64,000 nucleotides of DNA from Pseudogemmobacter lacusdianii (GTDB lineage Bacteria > Pseudomonadota > Alphaproteobacteria > Rhodobacterales > Rhodobacteraceae): NCBI RefSeq assembly GCF_030848395.1, contig NZ_JAVDBT010000005.1, positions 62,001 through 126,000 on the forward strand, read 5' to 3'. The position numbers were made by a program, and so were the translations under genes. The stretch's first letter is position 1, and each line of letters starts with the position of its first letter. The notes beneath the pieces are model-generated. The model did no database searches. It saw only the letters and a list, made by a program, of their open reading frames with translations, and was not told the origin of the DNA. Shown here one piece after another: positions 8,257 to 15,723 of this stretch.

Positions 8257-8305
8257 GAGTATTTAGATCAAGATGAAAAATGCTTTCATCTTGACGGAAA
8301 TACTC
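8257..8305 (+). repeat. GAGTATTT palindromic element, complete copy
   Basis: The outer arms are GAGTATTT/AAATACTC and the inner arms are CAAGATGAAA/TTTCATCTTG. An unpaired AGAT/ACGG bulge lies between the two stems and the loop is five bases. It lies between the convergent GAPDH and channel genes, flanked by GGCGG and CC-rich runs. It could fold into a strong RNA hairpin on either strand. Confidence 0.85.
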
Positions 8306-8343
8306 CAGGGGGGCCCGGGGGGAGGATCCCCCCGGCTGCCGGG

Positions 8344-9111
8344 TCAATCCAAACCGTCGTCAGGAATATTGATCAAGGTGCCACAAGCCTTGCAATGCAC
8401 CGCATCATGATCATGCCGGCGCAAGCCGCATTTGGGGCAGGGGAAATGCGCCTTTGAGGGGCGCAGCGCTACCTGCACCAGCCGCAGAAAAAGGCTCACC
8501 CCGACGATCATGATCGCCACGGTCAGCAGCCTGCCGGCATGGCCGGTCAGCGTTACATCGCCAAAGCCCGTGGTCGTCAGAGTGGTGACGGTGAAGTAAA
8601 GCGCATCGATGTAATTGGCGATGTCGGGGTTGCTGTTCGATTGAGTCTGATAGACCAAAGCGGTCGTCGCAAAGAGGAAAATCAAGAGGTTGGCGCCCGC
8701 ACGCAGGGTTGCCTCATTGCGGCGAAAGCCGGGTATGTCGCGGCCAAGCTGGCTGATGGTGCGCGGCGAATGCAGCACGCGGTAAAGCCGCAGCACCCGC
8801 AGAAACGCCAGCCCCTCGCCCCAGATCGGGAAGAGAAGCGACAGGATCACCAGAAGATCGGCGATGCCCCAAAAGCTGAAAAGCTCGCGCAGCGGGCGGC
8901 GGGCGATCAAAAGCCGCGCCAAAAGATCGGCCAGAAAGACAAAGCCGATGCAGAGGTCGATGGCGATATTATAAGGCCCGCGCGGCAGGAAACTGGTGCT
9001 GACAAGGTAGCACACCGTCGCAAGGTCAAAGGCCAAAAGCGCGTAGCGAAAGCGGTCAGGCCCGGCACCCGCCCCCTCATAAAGCGTATGGAGGCGGCTG
9101 CGCAGGGTCAT
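8344..9111 (-). CDS. Voltage-gated-type K+ channel-like protein with C-terminal zinc ribbon
   Basis: A 255-residue membrane protein with a six-helix channel plan. S1 begins at FRYALLAFDLATVC and S2 at YNIAIDLCIGFVF. S3 is FWGIADLLVILSLLF. S4 carries regularly spaced arginines (RVLRLYRVL). S5 is followed by the pore TTLTTTGFGDV (potassium-type filter TGFGD) and S6. The tail holds CPKCG plus CKACG, a four-cysteine zinc ribbon, which is unusual in channels of this type. The ATG overlaps the stop of the aldehyde dehydrogenase gene by 4 bp (ATGA), so translation is probably coupled. Potassium selectivity is inferred from the filter. Confidence 0.85.
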   Translation of the reverse strand: MTLRSRLHTLYEGAGAGPDRFRYALLAFDLATVCYLVSTSFLPRGPYNIAIDLCIGFVFLADLLARLLIARRPLRELFSFWGIADLLVILSLLFPIWGEGLAFLRVLRLYRVLHSPRTISQLGRDIPGFRRNEATLRAGANLLIFLFATTALVYQTQSNSNPDIANYIDALYFTVTTLTTTGFGDVTLTGHAGRLLTVAIMIVGVSLFLRLVQVALRPSKAHFPCPKCGLRRHDHDAVHCKACGTLINIPDDGLD

Positions 9112-11438
9112 TCTCCGTAAGGCATCCAGATGGTTTTGACGGAGGTGCTTTGCGCAAGGTAGCTGCGCGCATCGGGCTCGGCCGCCCAATCCACCGCCGT
9201 TCCGGGCGCCCAGACGCGCTTAAGATTGCCCGCACTCTCATGCTCAATCAGAGCGGGGGAAGTGGGGCCAAAGCTCCAGACCGCGTCGATATCGGCATGG
9301 CCCGCCATCGGTTTTGCTAGATCCGCATGCGCTCCGGTCAGGATATTGACCACGCCGCCGGGCAGGTCCGAGGTCTCCAGCACTTGGTAGAAATCACTGG
9401 CGGCCAGCGGGAAGGGCTCGGATGCGGCCAGCACCACGCGGTTGCCCATGGCGATTGCCGGGGCCATCAGCGAGATCAGACCCAAGAGCGGAGCCTCATC
9501 AGGGCAGAGGATACCGATCACGCCCACAGGCTCATGCAGAGCCAAGGCAAGGCCGCGCATCGGGACAGGCTTGGCGGCACCCTCATATTTGTCGGCCCAA
9601 GCGGCATAGGTGAAGAGCCGGTTGATACTCGCCTCGACCTCCGAGGTGCCGGGCTTGCCGGTCATCTCTTGCAGGCGGGCGGCGAATTCGGTGGCCCGGG
9701 CCGAGAGGTTCTCGGCGATATAGTAAAGGATCTGGGCGCGGCTATGGGCGGTGCTGCGCGACCAAGATTTGGCGGCATGGGCGGCCTCAACCGCGTTGCG
9801 CAGATCCTTGCGGTTCGACAAGCCGATATGGCCAAGAAGCCGACCTTTCGGCGACCAGATGGCGCGGGATTGGCCGCCATCCGGGCGGGCCTGCTTGCCG
9901 CCGATGTAGAGTTTCGCGGTGCGGTCGAGCCCCGAGACCTGCGGGTCGCGCGGCGCGGGGATGGCGGGAATGGCTTTCAAGGGGCGCGGCTTGGCGGCGG
10001 GTTTGAGATAGGCGGCCAGCCCCTCCCATCCGCCCTCGCGGCCATAGCCCGACTCGCGCACCCCGCCAAAGCCGGCGGCGGCGTCGAACATATTGGTGCC
10101 ATTGACCCAAACCACACCGGCGCGCAGCTTTGGTGCGATGTCGAGCGCAAGGTTGATATTCTCGCTCCAGACCGAGGCGGCAAGGCCGAAGCGGGTGTTA
10201 TTGGCCAGCTCCACAGCCTCGGCGGGCGTGCGGAAGGTCATCGACACCAGCACCGGGCCGAAGATTTCCTCTTGCATGAGGGGGGCTGCGGGCGAGAGGC
10301 CGGTGATCAGGGTGGGCGGGTAGAAGCAGCCTTGGGGGAGGGGCGTGGCGGCGCGGTAGACCTCGCCTTCCGAGGCATCGACCATTGCGGAGATGGTGCG
10401 CAGCTGGATCGGGTCGACAATGGCGCCGATGTCGATGGCCTTGTCCAAAGGATCGCCGATGCGCAAACCGTCCATGCGGCGCTTCAGCTTGGCATGGAAG
10501 CGCTCGGCGATGCCCTCTTGCACCAAAAGGCGTGAGCCGGCGCAGCAAACCTGGCCTTGGTTGAACCAGATCGCATCGACGAGGCCTTCAACGGCGGAGT
10601 CGAGATCGGCGTCGTCGAAAACGATATAGGGCGATTTGCCGCCCAATTCGAGCGTCAGCGCCTTGCCTTGGCCCGCGGTGGCTTGGCGGATGCGCTTGCC
10701 GACCTCGGTGGAGCCGGTGAAGGCGACTTTCGCGACACCCGGATGGGCGACCAAAGCCGCACCGGTCTCACCATCACCGGTTACGATGTTGAGGACACCC
10801 TTCGGCAGGCCGGCCTCGCGGCTGAGTTCAGCGAAGAGAAGGGCGGTGAGGGGCGTGTATTCAGCGGGCTTCAGGACGACCGTGTTGCCAGCGGCCAGCG
10901 CGGGGGCGATCTTCCACGCCAGCATCAGCAGCGGGAAGTTCCACGGGATGACTTGGCCGCAGACACCAAGCGGCTGCATTCCGGGTTGCTCGGCAGCCAT
11001 CAGCTGGGCAAGGCCCGCGTGGTAGTAGAAATGCCGCGCCACCAGTGGCAGGTCGATGTCGCGGCTCTCGCGGATCGGCTTGCCATTGTCCATCGTTTCC
11101 AGCACCGCCAGCAGCCGCGCGTGCTTTTGCACGAGCCGCGCGAGGGCATAGAGCACCTTTGCCCGCTCATGCCCCGGCGTGCGGGACCATTTCGGGAAAG
11201 CGCGGGCGGCGGCGGCTACGGCTTGATCGACGGTCTCGGATGAGCCTTGCGAAACCTCGGCCAAGACCGCGCCCGTGGCGGGGTTGCGGGTCTCGAAAAC
11301 CGCCTCTGGGGCTGTGAAGCGACCATCGATCCAATGGCCAAAGCGGCGGCCATGTTGCTCTAGCCAAGCCATGGCCTCGGCATTGCTTTCCGGGGCGGGG
11401 CCGTAGGACATAGAGTCGAAGATTTCCTTGATCGTCAT
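9108..11438 (-). CDS. Two-domain aldehyde dehydrogenase family protein
   Basis: A 776-residue protein. Residues about 1-490 form a full NAD(P)-dependent aldehyde dehydrogenase: PWNFPLLM, the FTGSTEVGK cofactor loop, LELGGKSP, the catalytic cysteine in QGQVCCAG, and EEIFGPVL. Residues about 505-776 repeat the aldehyde dehydrogenase N-terminal fold (GVIGILCPDEAPLLGL) but end before a catalytic cysteine domain, so the second copy is probably structural. It lies downstream of deoC on the same strand. The likely role is oxidation of the acetaldehyde made by DeoC to acetate. GGAGAG precedes the ATG at 11438. The substrate is inferred from context. Confidence 0.85.
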   Translation of the reverse strand: MTIKEIFDSMSYGPAPESNAEAMAWLEQHGRRFGHWIDGRFTAPEAVFETRNPATGAVLAEVSQGSSETVDQAVAAAARAFPKWSRTPGHERAKVLYALARLVQKHARLLAVLETMDNGKPIRESRDIDLPLVARHFYYHAGLAQLMAAEQPGMQPLGVCGQVIPWNFPLLMLAWKIAPALAAGNTVVLKPAEYTPLTALLFAELSREAGLPKGVLNIVTGDGETGAALVAHPGVAKVAFTGSTEVGKRIRQATAGQGKALTLELGGKSPYIVFDDADLDSAVEGLVDAIWFNQGQVCCAGSRLLVQEGIAERFHAKLKRRMDGLRIGDPLDKAIDIGAIVDPIQLRTISAMVDASEGEVYRAATPLPQGCFYPPTLITGLSPAAPLMQEEIFGPVLVSMTFRTPAEAVELANNTRFGLAASVWSENINLALDIAPKLRAGVVWVNGTNMFDAAAGFGGVRESGYGREGGWEGLAAYLKPAAKPRPLKAIPAIPAPRDPQVSGLDRTAKLYIGGKQARPDGGQSRAIWSPKGRLLGHIGLSNRKDLRNAVEAAHAAKSWSRSTAHSRAQILYYIAENLSARATEFAARLQEMTGKPGTSEVEASINRLFTYAAWADKYEGAAKPVPMRGLALALHEPVGVIGILCPDEAPLLGLISLMAPAIAMGNRVVLAASEPFPLAASDFYQVLETSDLPGGVVNILTGAHADLAKPMAGHADIDAVWSFGPTSPALIEHESAGNLKRVWAPGTAVDWAAEPDARSYLAQSTSVKTIWMPYGE

Positions 11439-11501
11439 CGCGTCACTCTCCTGCGCCCCATTCGGGCGGGATCTCATTTGGCGGGCCGGGGCCTCCGGCG
11501 G

Positions 11502-11550
11502 GAGTATTTAGATCAAGATGAAAAGCGCTTTCATCTTGACGAAAATACTC
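11502..11550 (+). repeat. GAGTATTT palindromic element, complete copy
   Basis: Same two-stem structure as the copy at 8257, with a shorter loop (AGCGC). It lies between deoC and the aldehyde dehydrogenase gene, inside a likely operon, so it may act as a transcript-processing or attenuating hairpin there. Confidence 0.85.
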
Positions 11551-11612
11551 CGGGGTGAGCCCGGAACGGGCGAGGGGCAGAGCCCCTCCCGCCTTTGGTT
11601 TGGGCGCTGGCC

Positions 11613-12614
11613 TTAGGCCATCGCGTGGCGGTGGCTGGCCGAGTAATGGCCGGTCAAATGGTGTTCCAATTGCCGCTCGATATCGCCCAGAAGCGAGGAG
11701 GCGCCGAAGCGGAAGAGGTCGGGCTGGAGCCAATCATGGCCGAGCTCATCCTTCAAAAGCGCAAGATAGAGGAGCGCATCTTTGGCTTTCGAGATGCCGC
11801 CGGCGGGTTTGTAGCCGACTTTGATGCCGGTGCGGTCCTCGTAATCGCGGATGGCGCGGATCATCGTCAGGCTCACCGGCAGGGTGGCGTTCACGGCCTC
11901 TTTCCCGGTTGAGGTTTTGATGAAATCGGCCCCGGCCATCATGCAAACGAGGCTGGCGCGGGCGACGTTACGCAGGGTTTGCAGCTCACCCGTGGCGAGG
12001 ATGGCTTTGACATGCGCCTCACCGCAGGCGGCGCGCATCTCGCGCATCTCGTCGTAAAGGGCCTGCCAATTGCCGGTCAGCACATGGCGGCGCGAGATCA
12101 CGATGTCGATCTCTTGCGCCCCGGCTTTGACGGATTCGCCGATTTCCGCAATCCGCAGGTGCCAAGGCGAAAGGCCTGCGGGGAAGCCGGTGGAGACGGC
12201 GGCAACCGGGATGCCGCTGCCTTCCAGCGCGCGCACTGCGGTTTCGACCATATCGTGGTAAACGCAGACCGCGCCGGTGGTGAGGCCGGGCATGCCAAGC
12301 GCCTCGAGAATATCGGCGCGCACGGGTTGGCGGGCCTTGGCGCAAAGCCGCTGCACGCGGGCGGTTGTGTCATCGCCGGAAAGCGTGGTGAGGTCGATCA
12401 GGCTGATCGCTTTCAAAAGCCATGCGGCTTGGAAATCCTTTTTGACCGAGCGGCGGCCGCCCAGCGTGGCCGCGCGGCGCTCGATCGCACTGGTATTGGC
12501 TTGCACCGAGGCGACCCAATCAAGGTCAAGCGGCATGCCCGGGTTGCGAGGGTGCGCCTGATGGCCAGAGAGTTGCGGCAATAGGCCCGCGTGATTGGGG
12601 GTCAGGGTCTGCAA
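11613..12614 (-). CDS. deoC: Deoxyribose-phosphate aldolase
   Basis: A class I aldolase cleaving 2-deoxyribose-5-phosphate to glyceraldehyde-3-phosphate and acetaldehyde. Motifs are LIDLTTLSGDDT, the Schiff-base lysine in HVKAILATGEL, and the second active-site lysine in GADFIKTSTGK. GYKPAGGISKAKDAL closes the barrel. The start is uncertain. Homologues extend upstream of the first ATG (12536, MPLDLDW), so I place it at TTG 12614, which has GGAG upstream; a TTG at 12677 is also open. The ORF is about 333 residues, long like other alphaproteobacterial forms. It precedes the aldehyde dehydrogenase, with a palindromic element between them. Confidence 0.85.
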   Translation of the reverse strand: MQTLTPNHAGLLPQLSGHQAHPRNPGMPLDLDWVASVQANTSAIERRAATLGGRRSVKKDFQAAWLLKAISLIDLTTLSGDDTTARVQRLCAKARQPVRADILEALGMPGLTTGAVCVYHDMVETAVRALEGSGIPVAAVSTGFPAGLSPWHLRIAEIGESVKAGAQEIDIVISRRHVLTGNWQALYDEMREMRAACGEAHVKAILATGELQTLRNVARASLVCMMAGADFIKTSTGKEAVNATLPVSLTMIRAIRDYEDRTGIKVGYKPAGGISKAKDALLYLALLKDELGHDWLQPDLFRFGASSLLGDIERQLEHHLTGHYSASHRHAMA

Positions 12615-12742
12615 AACGCGGTCTCCGCGGGCAAGGAACAGGCCGTTACGATGCCACGGGCGCGGCGCGGCTGGCAAGGGTCGGGCGGCTGTGACGGCAG
12701 GTCAGCCGGTTGCGGTGGTCGGGTTTTCGCCGAAAGCGTGGT

Positions 12743-13144
12743 TTAGGCTTTGCGGTCCTGCGGGTGCGAGGGCTCGGCGGGGTTATCTTCGCTGAGCGTG
12801 GCCCAGCCCGCTTTGGTTCCGGTGGGGGGGAGTTTTGCGGCATCTTCGCTGCGGAAGAGATGGGCTTTGGAGAGGAACAGGGCCGAGAGCGGGGCGGTGA
12901 GGAAGAAAAAGAGCGCCACGGCAAGCTCGCGCAAGGCCAGCCGGTCTTCGTTGAGCCAGATATGCACGGCCACGGCGACAAGGGCCGAGCCGATGCCAAG
13001 CGTGGTGGCCTTGGTCGGTGCGTGAAGGCGCTGCATCGACTGTTTCAGGCGCAAAAGGCCGAGCGAGCCGATGACGGCGAAAAGGCCGCCTGCGACCAGA
13101 AGGGCGGCTGCGATGATCTCGATGATGGTGGCGGCAAGGCTCAT
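12743..13144 (-). CDS. mrpG: Mrp antiporter subunit G
   Basis: The small last subunit of the Mrp Na+/H+ antiporter (PhaG/MnhG family), 133 residues with three membrane helices: ATIIEIIAAALLVAGGLFAVIGSLGLLRL, TTLGIGSALVAVAVHIWL, and ALRELAVALFFFLTAPLSALFLSKA. The C-terminal tail of about 35 residues is hydrophilic. Its ATG overlaps the mrpF stop (ATGA). It has no catalytic role of its own in known systems but is needed for the complex. Confidence 0.9.
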   Translation of the reverse strand: MSLAATIIEIIAAALLVAGGLFAVIGSLGLLRLKQSMQRLHAPTKATTLGIGSALVAVAVHIWLNEDRLALRELAVALFFFLTAPLSALFLSKAHLFRSEDAAKLPPTGTKAGWATLSEDNPAEPSHPQDRKA

Positions 13145-13413
13145 TCGATGATGCTCCCACGCAGGAGGTATTTGCAGAAAGCCATGGTCGAGACAAAGCC
13201 GGTCATGGCGATCAGGACGGCGGCTTCAAAGCTGAGGGCTGAGCCAGATTGCGCGGCGGCGAGGATCACCAGGGCCGCGACATTGACCGCCATCGTGTCG
13301 ACGACCAGCACCCGGTCGACGAGGTTCTTGATGGTGAAAAGCCGTAAGAGATTGAGGAGCAGAGCGAGACCGAAACAGCCAATGGCGAAGCTGAGTGCAT
13401 AACCGAGGATCAT
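13141..13413 (-). CDS. mrpF: Mrp antiporter subunit F
   Basis: A 90-residue PhaF/MnhF subunit of three helices. The family pattern around residues 28-40 (IKNLVDRVLVVDTMAVNV) is clear, where an aspartate and an arginine sit within the membrane region. It overlaps both mrpE and mrpG by four bases, which points to tightly coupled translation within the six-gene operon. Confidence 0.9.
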   Translation of the reverse strand: MILGYALSFAIGCFGLALLLNLLRLFTIKNLVDRVLVVDTMAVNVAALVILAAAQSGSALSFEAAVLIAMTGFVSTMAFCKYLLRGSIIE

Positions 13414-13910
13414 GCGAAAATCCTTTTCAAACGGGCCTCATAGCGGCTGTGGATGTCATCGCGCAGCGCCTGCGGATCGGGGGCATGCAGGGCATGGATC
13501 AAGAGCACTTTGCCATCGGCGGAGAGATCTGCGGTCAGCGTGCCCGGCGTCATGGTGATGGTGCCGGCAAGCAGCGCAATCGCCTCGGGCGAGGTGAGGG
13601 AGGTTTCCACCGCGACATAGGTGCTACGGATCTCTTCGGGGCGCAGGAAAAGGATCACGCGGGCAACGTGCAGGCTGGAGATCACCACATCGTAAAGCAC
13701 GATGCCGATATAGGGGATCAGCAGCGCGGGGCGCTTCAGACGCGGTTTGTCGGGCCACCAAGGGGCGGTCAGCAGCGGGATGGCAAGGCCAAGGAAGCCG
13801 CCCATCACCAGCGAGCCGAAGGTCCATGAATCGGCCAAGATCAGCCAGAAGAGGGTGAGGAAAAGGCTGAGGATCGGGTGGGGCCAAAGTCGCATTGCGG
13901 GGCGCATCAT
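13410..13910 (-). CDS. mrpE: Mrp antiporter subunit E
   Basis: A 166-residue PhaE/MnhE subunit with two or three N-terminal helices (ILSLFLTLFWLILADSW, then LVMGGFLGLAIPLL) and a soluble C-terminal domain. The domain contains SLTSPEAIALLAGTITMTPGTLTADL, the family's most recognisable stretch. The ATG at 13910 shares four bases with the mrpD stop. A second ATG one codon in is equally possible. Confidence 0.9.
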   Translation of the reverse strand: MMRPAMRLWPHPILSLFLTLFWLILADSWTFGSLVMGGFLGLAIPLLTAPWWPDKPRLKRPALLIPYIGIVLYDVVISSLHVARVILFLRPEEIRSTYVAVETSLTSPEAIALLAGTITMTPGTLTADLSADGKVLLIHALHAPDPQALRDDIHSRYEARLKRIFA

Positions 13911-15379
13911 TGGGCTCCTCCGGGCAGGTCATGGGCCTCTATGTAGGGCGTGGGGTTATGCAGGCTTTGCGCGGTCTCGGCCAGCCATGCCGTGATGGGG
14001 CCTGCGAGGATCGTCAGGCCAATGAGGGCGGCGATCAGAGCGGCGGGGGCGAAGGCTTCGCGGAGTGGGAGTTTTGCGGCCTTGCCCTCGGGCTTCCAAA
14101 AGAGCGCCGTGCCTGCGCGGGAAAGGCCAAGGATGGCAAGGAAGGTGCCGAGTAGGATGACGGCCCAAACGAGCGTGCTGGGTTGGCTTTGCAGCACCAT
14201 CAGCTTGGCCGGGAAGCCCGAAAGCGGCGGCAGTCCGGCACTGGCGATGGCAGCGGCCATGAAGAGCGCGGCAAGGCGGCCGGGCAGGGGGGCTTTCGAG
14301 GCAAGCACCTCGGCCCCACGGGCGCGGGCGAGGTCGGCAATGAGGAAGAGCGCCGCCCCTGCGAAGGTGGAGTGGATCACATAGTAAAGCGTGGCGGCGG
14401 TGGTGGCAGGCGTGAAGCCGGACATGGCGGTGAAGACCGTGCCCATCGACATGAGGGTGGCACTCGCGGCGATCTGCGGCAGGCCGCGCGCGCCAAGGAT
14501 GCCGATGGCGCCGATGCCAAGGGTGATGAGGCCTGCGGGCAGGAGGAGGGGGCCGATAAGCCCTTCGGTCACGGAAAGGCCCTCGGGGAAGACCATCGTG
14601 CCAAAGCGCAAGGCGGCATAGGCGCCAACTTTGGTCATCACGGCGAAGAGCGCGGCGACCACTCCGGCGGCGGCGGCATAGGTGCCGGGAAGCCAGAAAT
14701 GCAGCGGCACCAGCGCGCCTTTGATCGCAAAGACCAGCATCAAAAGGATCGCGGCGACGCGCATCAGGGCGTGGTCTCCCTGCGGCAGTTGCGGCAGTTT
14801 GACCGCGAGATCCGCCATATTGAGCGTGCCGGTGACGGCGTAGATCGTGGCAAGCGCGAAGAGGAAGAGTGTCGAGCCGACGAGGTTGATGGCGATATAT
14901 TGCAGGCCTGCGCGGATGCGCGGCCCGGTGCCGCCATGGGTCATCAGCCCGTAGGAGGCGATCAGCAGAACCTCGAAGAACACGAAGAGGTTAAAGGCGT
15001 CTCCGGTGAGGAAAGCGCCGTTGAGGCCCATCAGTTGGAAAAGCCAAAGCGCGTGGAAGCGTTGGCCGCGCTGGTCCCAGCCGGTGGCAATGGCTTGGAT
15101 GAGCACAAGGCTCGCCAAGCTGGCGGTCAGCAGGAGCATGAGCGCCGAGAGCCGGTCGAGCACCAGAGTGATGCCGAAGGGGGCGGGCCAATCTCCCAAC
15201 CGGTAGACCTGCGGCTCCGCGCCGCTGGCGGTGCAAAGCAGGTGAATGGCAATGGCGAGAAGCCCGAAGGTGCCCAAGAGCGAGAGCACCCGGCCCGCCG
15301 CATTCCGCCCGGCAAAGAGCGACAAAGCCGCCAGCACGGCGGGGAGAAGAACCGGGGCGATGATCCAATGGTTCAGCAT
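13907..15379 (-). CDS. mrpD: Mrp antiporter subunit D
   Basis: A 490-residue proton-translocating subunit related to NuoL/M/N and MrpA. About 14 membrane helices are expected. The proton_antipo_M core includes LMTHGGTGPRIRAGLQYIAINLVGSTLFLFA and the lysine-bearing AIKGALVPLHFWLPGTYAAA. MrpA and MrpD together supply the ion paths of the antiporter. It overlaps mrpC by one base and mrpE by four. NuoN-like subunits share the core, but the complete mrp order settles the assignment. Confidence 0.93.
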   Translation of the reverse strand: MLNHWIIAPVLLPAVLAALSLFAGRNAAGRVLSLLGTFGLLAIAIHLLCTASGAEPQVYRLGDWPAPFGITLVLDRLSALMLLLTASLASLVLIQAIATGWDQRGQRFHALWLFQLMGLNGAFLTGDAFNLFVFFEVLLIASYGLMTHGGTGPRIRAGLQYIAINLVGSTLFLFALATIYAVTGTLNMADLAVKLPQLPQGDHALMRVAAILLMLVFAIKGALVPLHFWLPGTYAAAAGVVAALFAVMTKVGAYAALRFGTMVFPEGLSVTEGLIGPLLLPAGLITLGIGAIGILGARGLPQIAASATLMSMGTVFTAMSGFTPATTAATLYYVIHSTFAGAALFLIADLARARGAEVLASKAPLPGRLAALFMAAAIASAGLPPLSGFPAKLMVLQSQPSTLVWAVILLGTFLAILGLSRAGTALFWKPEGKAAKLPLREAFAPAALIAALIGLTILAGPITAWLAETAQSLHNPTPYIEAHDLPGGAQ

Positions 15380-15723
15380 CAGGCCTGATCCTCCGGCGTG
15401 CCGGTCTTGGCATCGGTGCGGTCATGGCCAAGCTCGAGGTAAGAGCCAAGCGCCATCATCACCATGACGGCGGTCATGCCAAAAGAGATCACGATGGCCG
15501 TCAGCACCAAGGCTTGCGGCAGGGGATCAGACGGCGCCTCGGTGGTGCCGACGATGGGGGCGGCGGCGGTCTTCAGCCGCCCGGCGGTGAAGAGGAAAAG
15601 GTTCACCGCATAGGACAGGAAGGTGAGGCCCAAGATCACCGGAAAGCTGCGCAGTCGCAGCATCAGGTAGGTGCCGACAGCGGTCAGCAGGCCAATGGTC
15701 AAAGCGAAGAAAAGCTCCATCAT
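15379..15723 (-). CDS. mrpC: Mrp antiporter subunit C
   Basis: A 114-residue NuoK-like subunit with three helices: LFFALTIGLLTAVGTYLML, VILGLTFLSYAVNLFLFTAG, and LPQALVLTAIVISFGMTAVMVMMAL. The pattern TDPLPQALVLTAIVI of the family is present as SDPLPQALVLTAIVI. Its ATG and the mrpAB stop share one base. Confidence 0.92.
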   Translation of the reverse strand: MMELFFALTIGLLTAVGTYLMLRLRSFPVILGLTFLSYAVNLFLFTAGRLKTAAAPIVGTTEAPSDPLPQALVLTAIVISFGMTAVMVMMALGSYLELGHDRTDAKTGTPEDQA

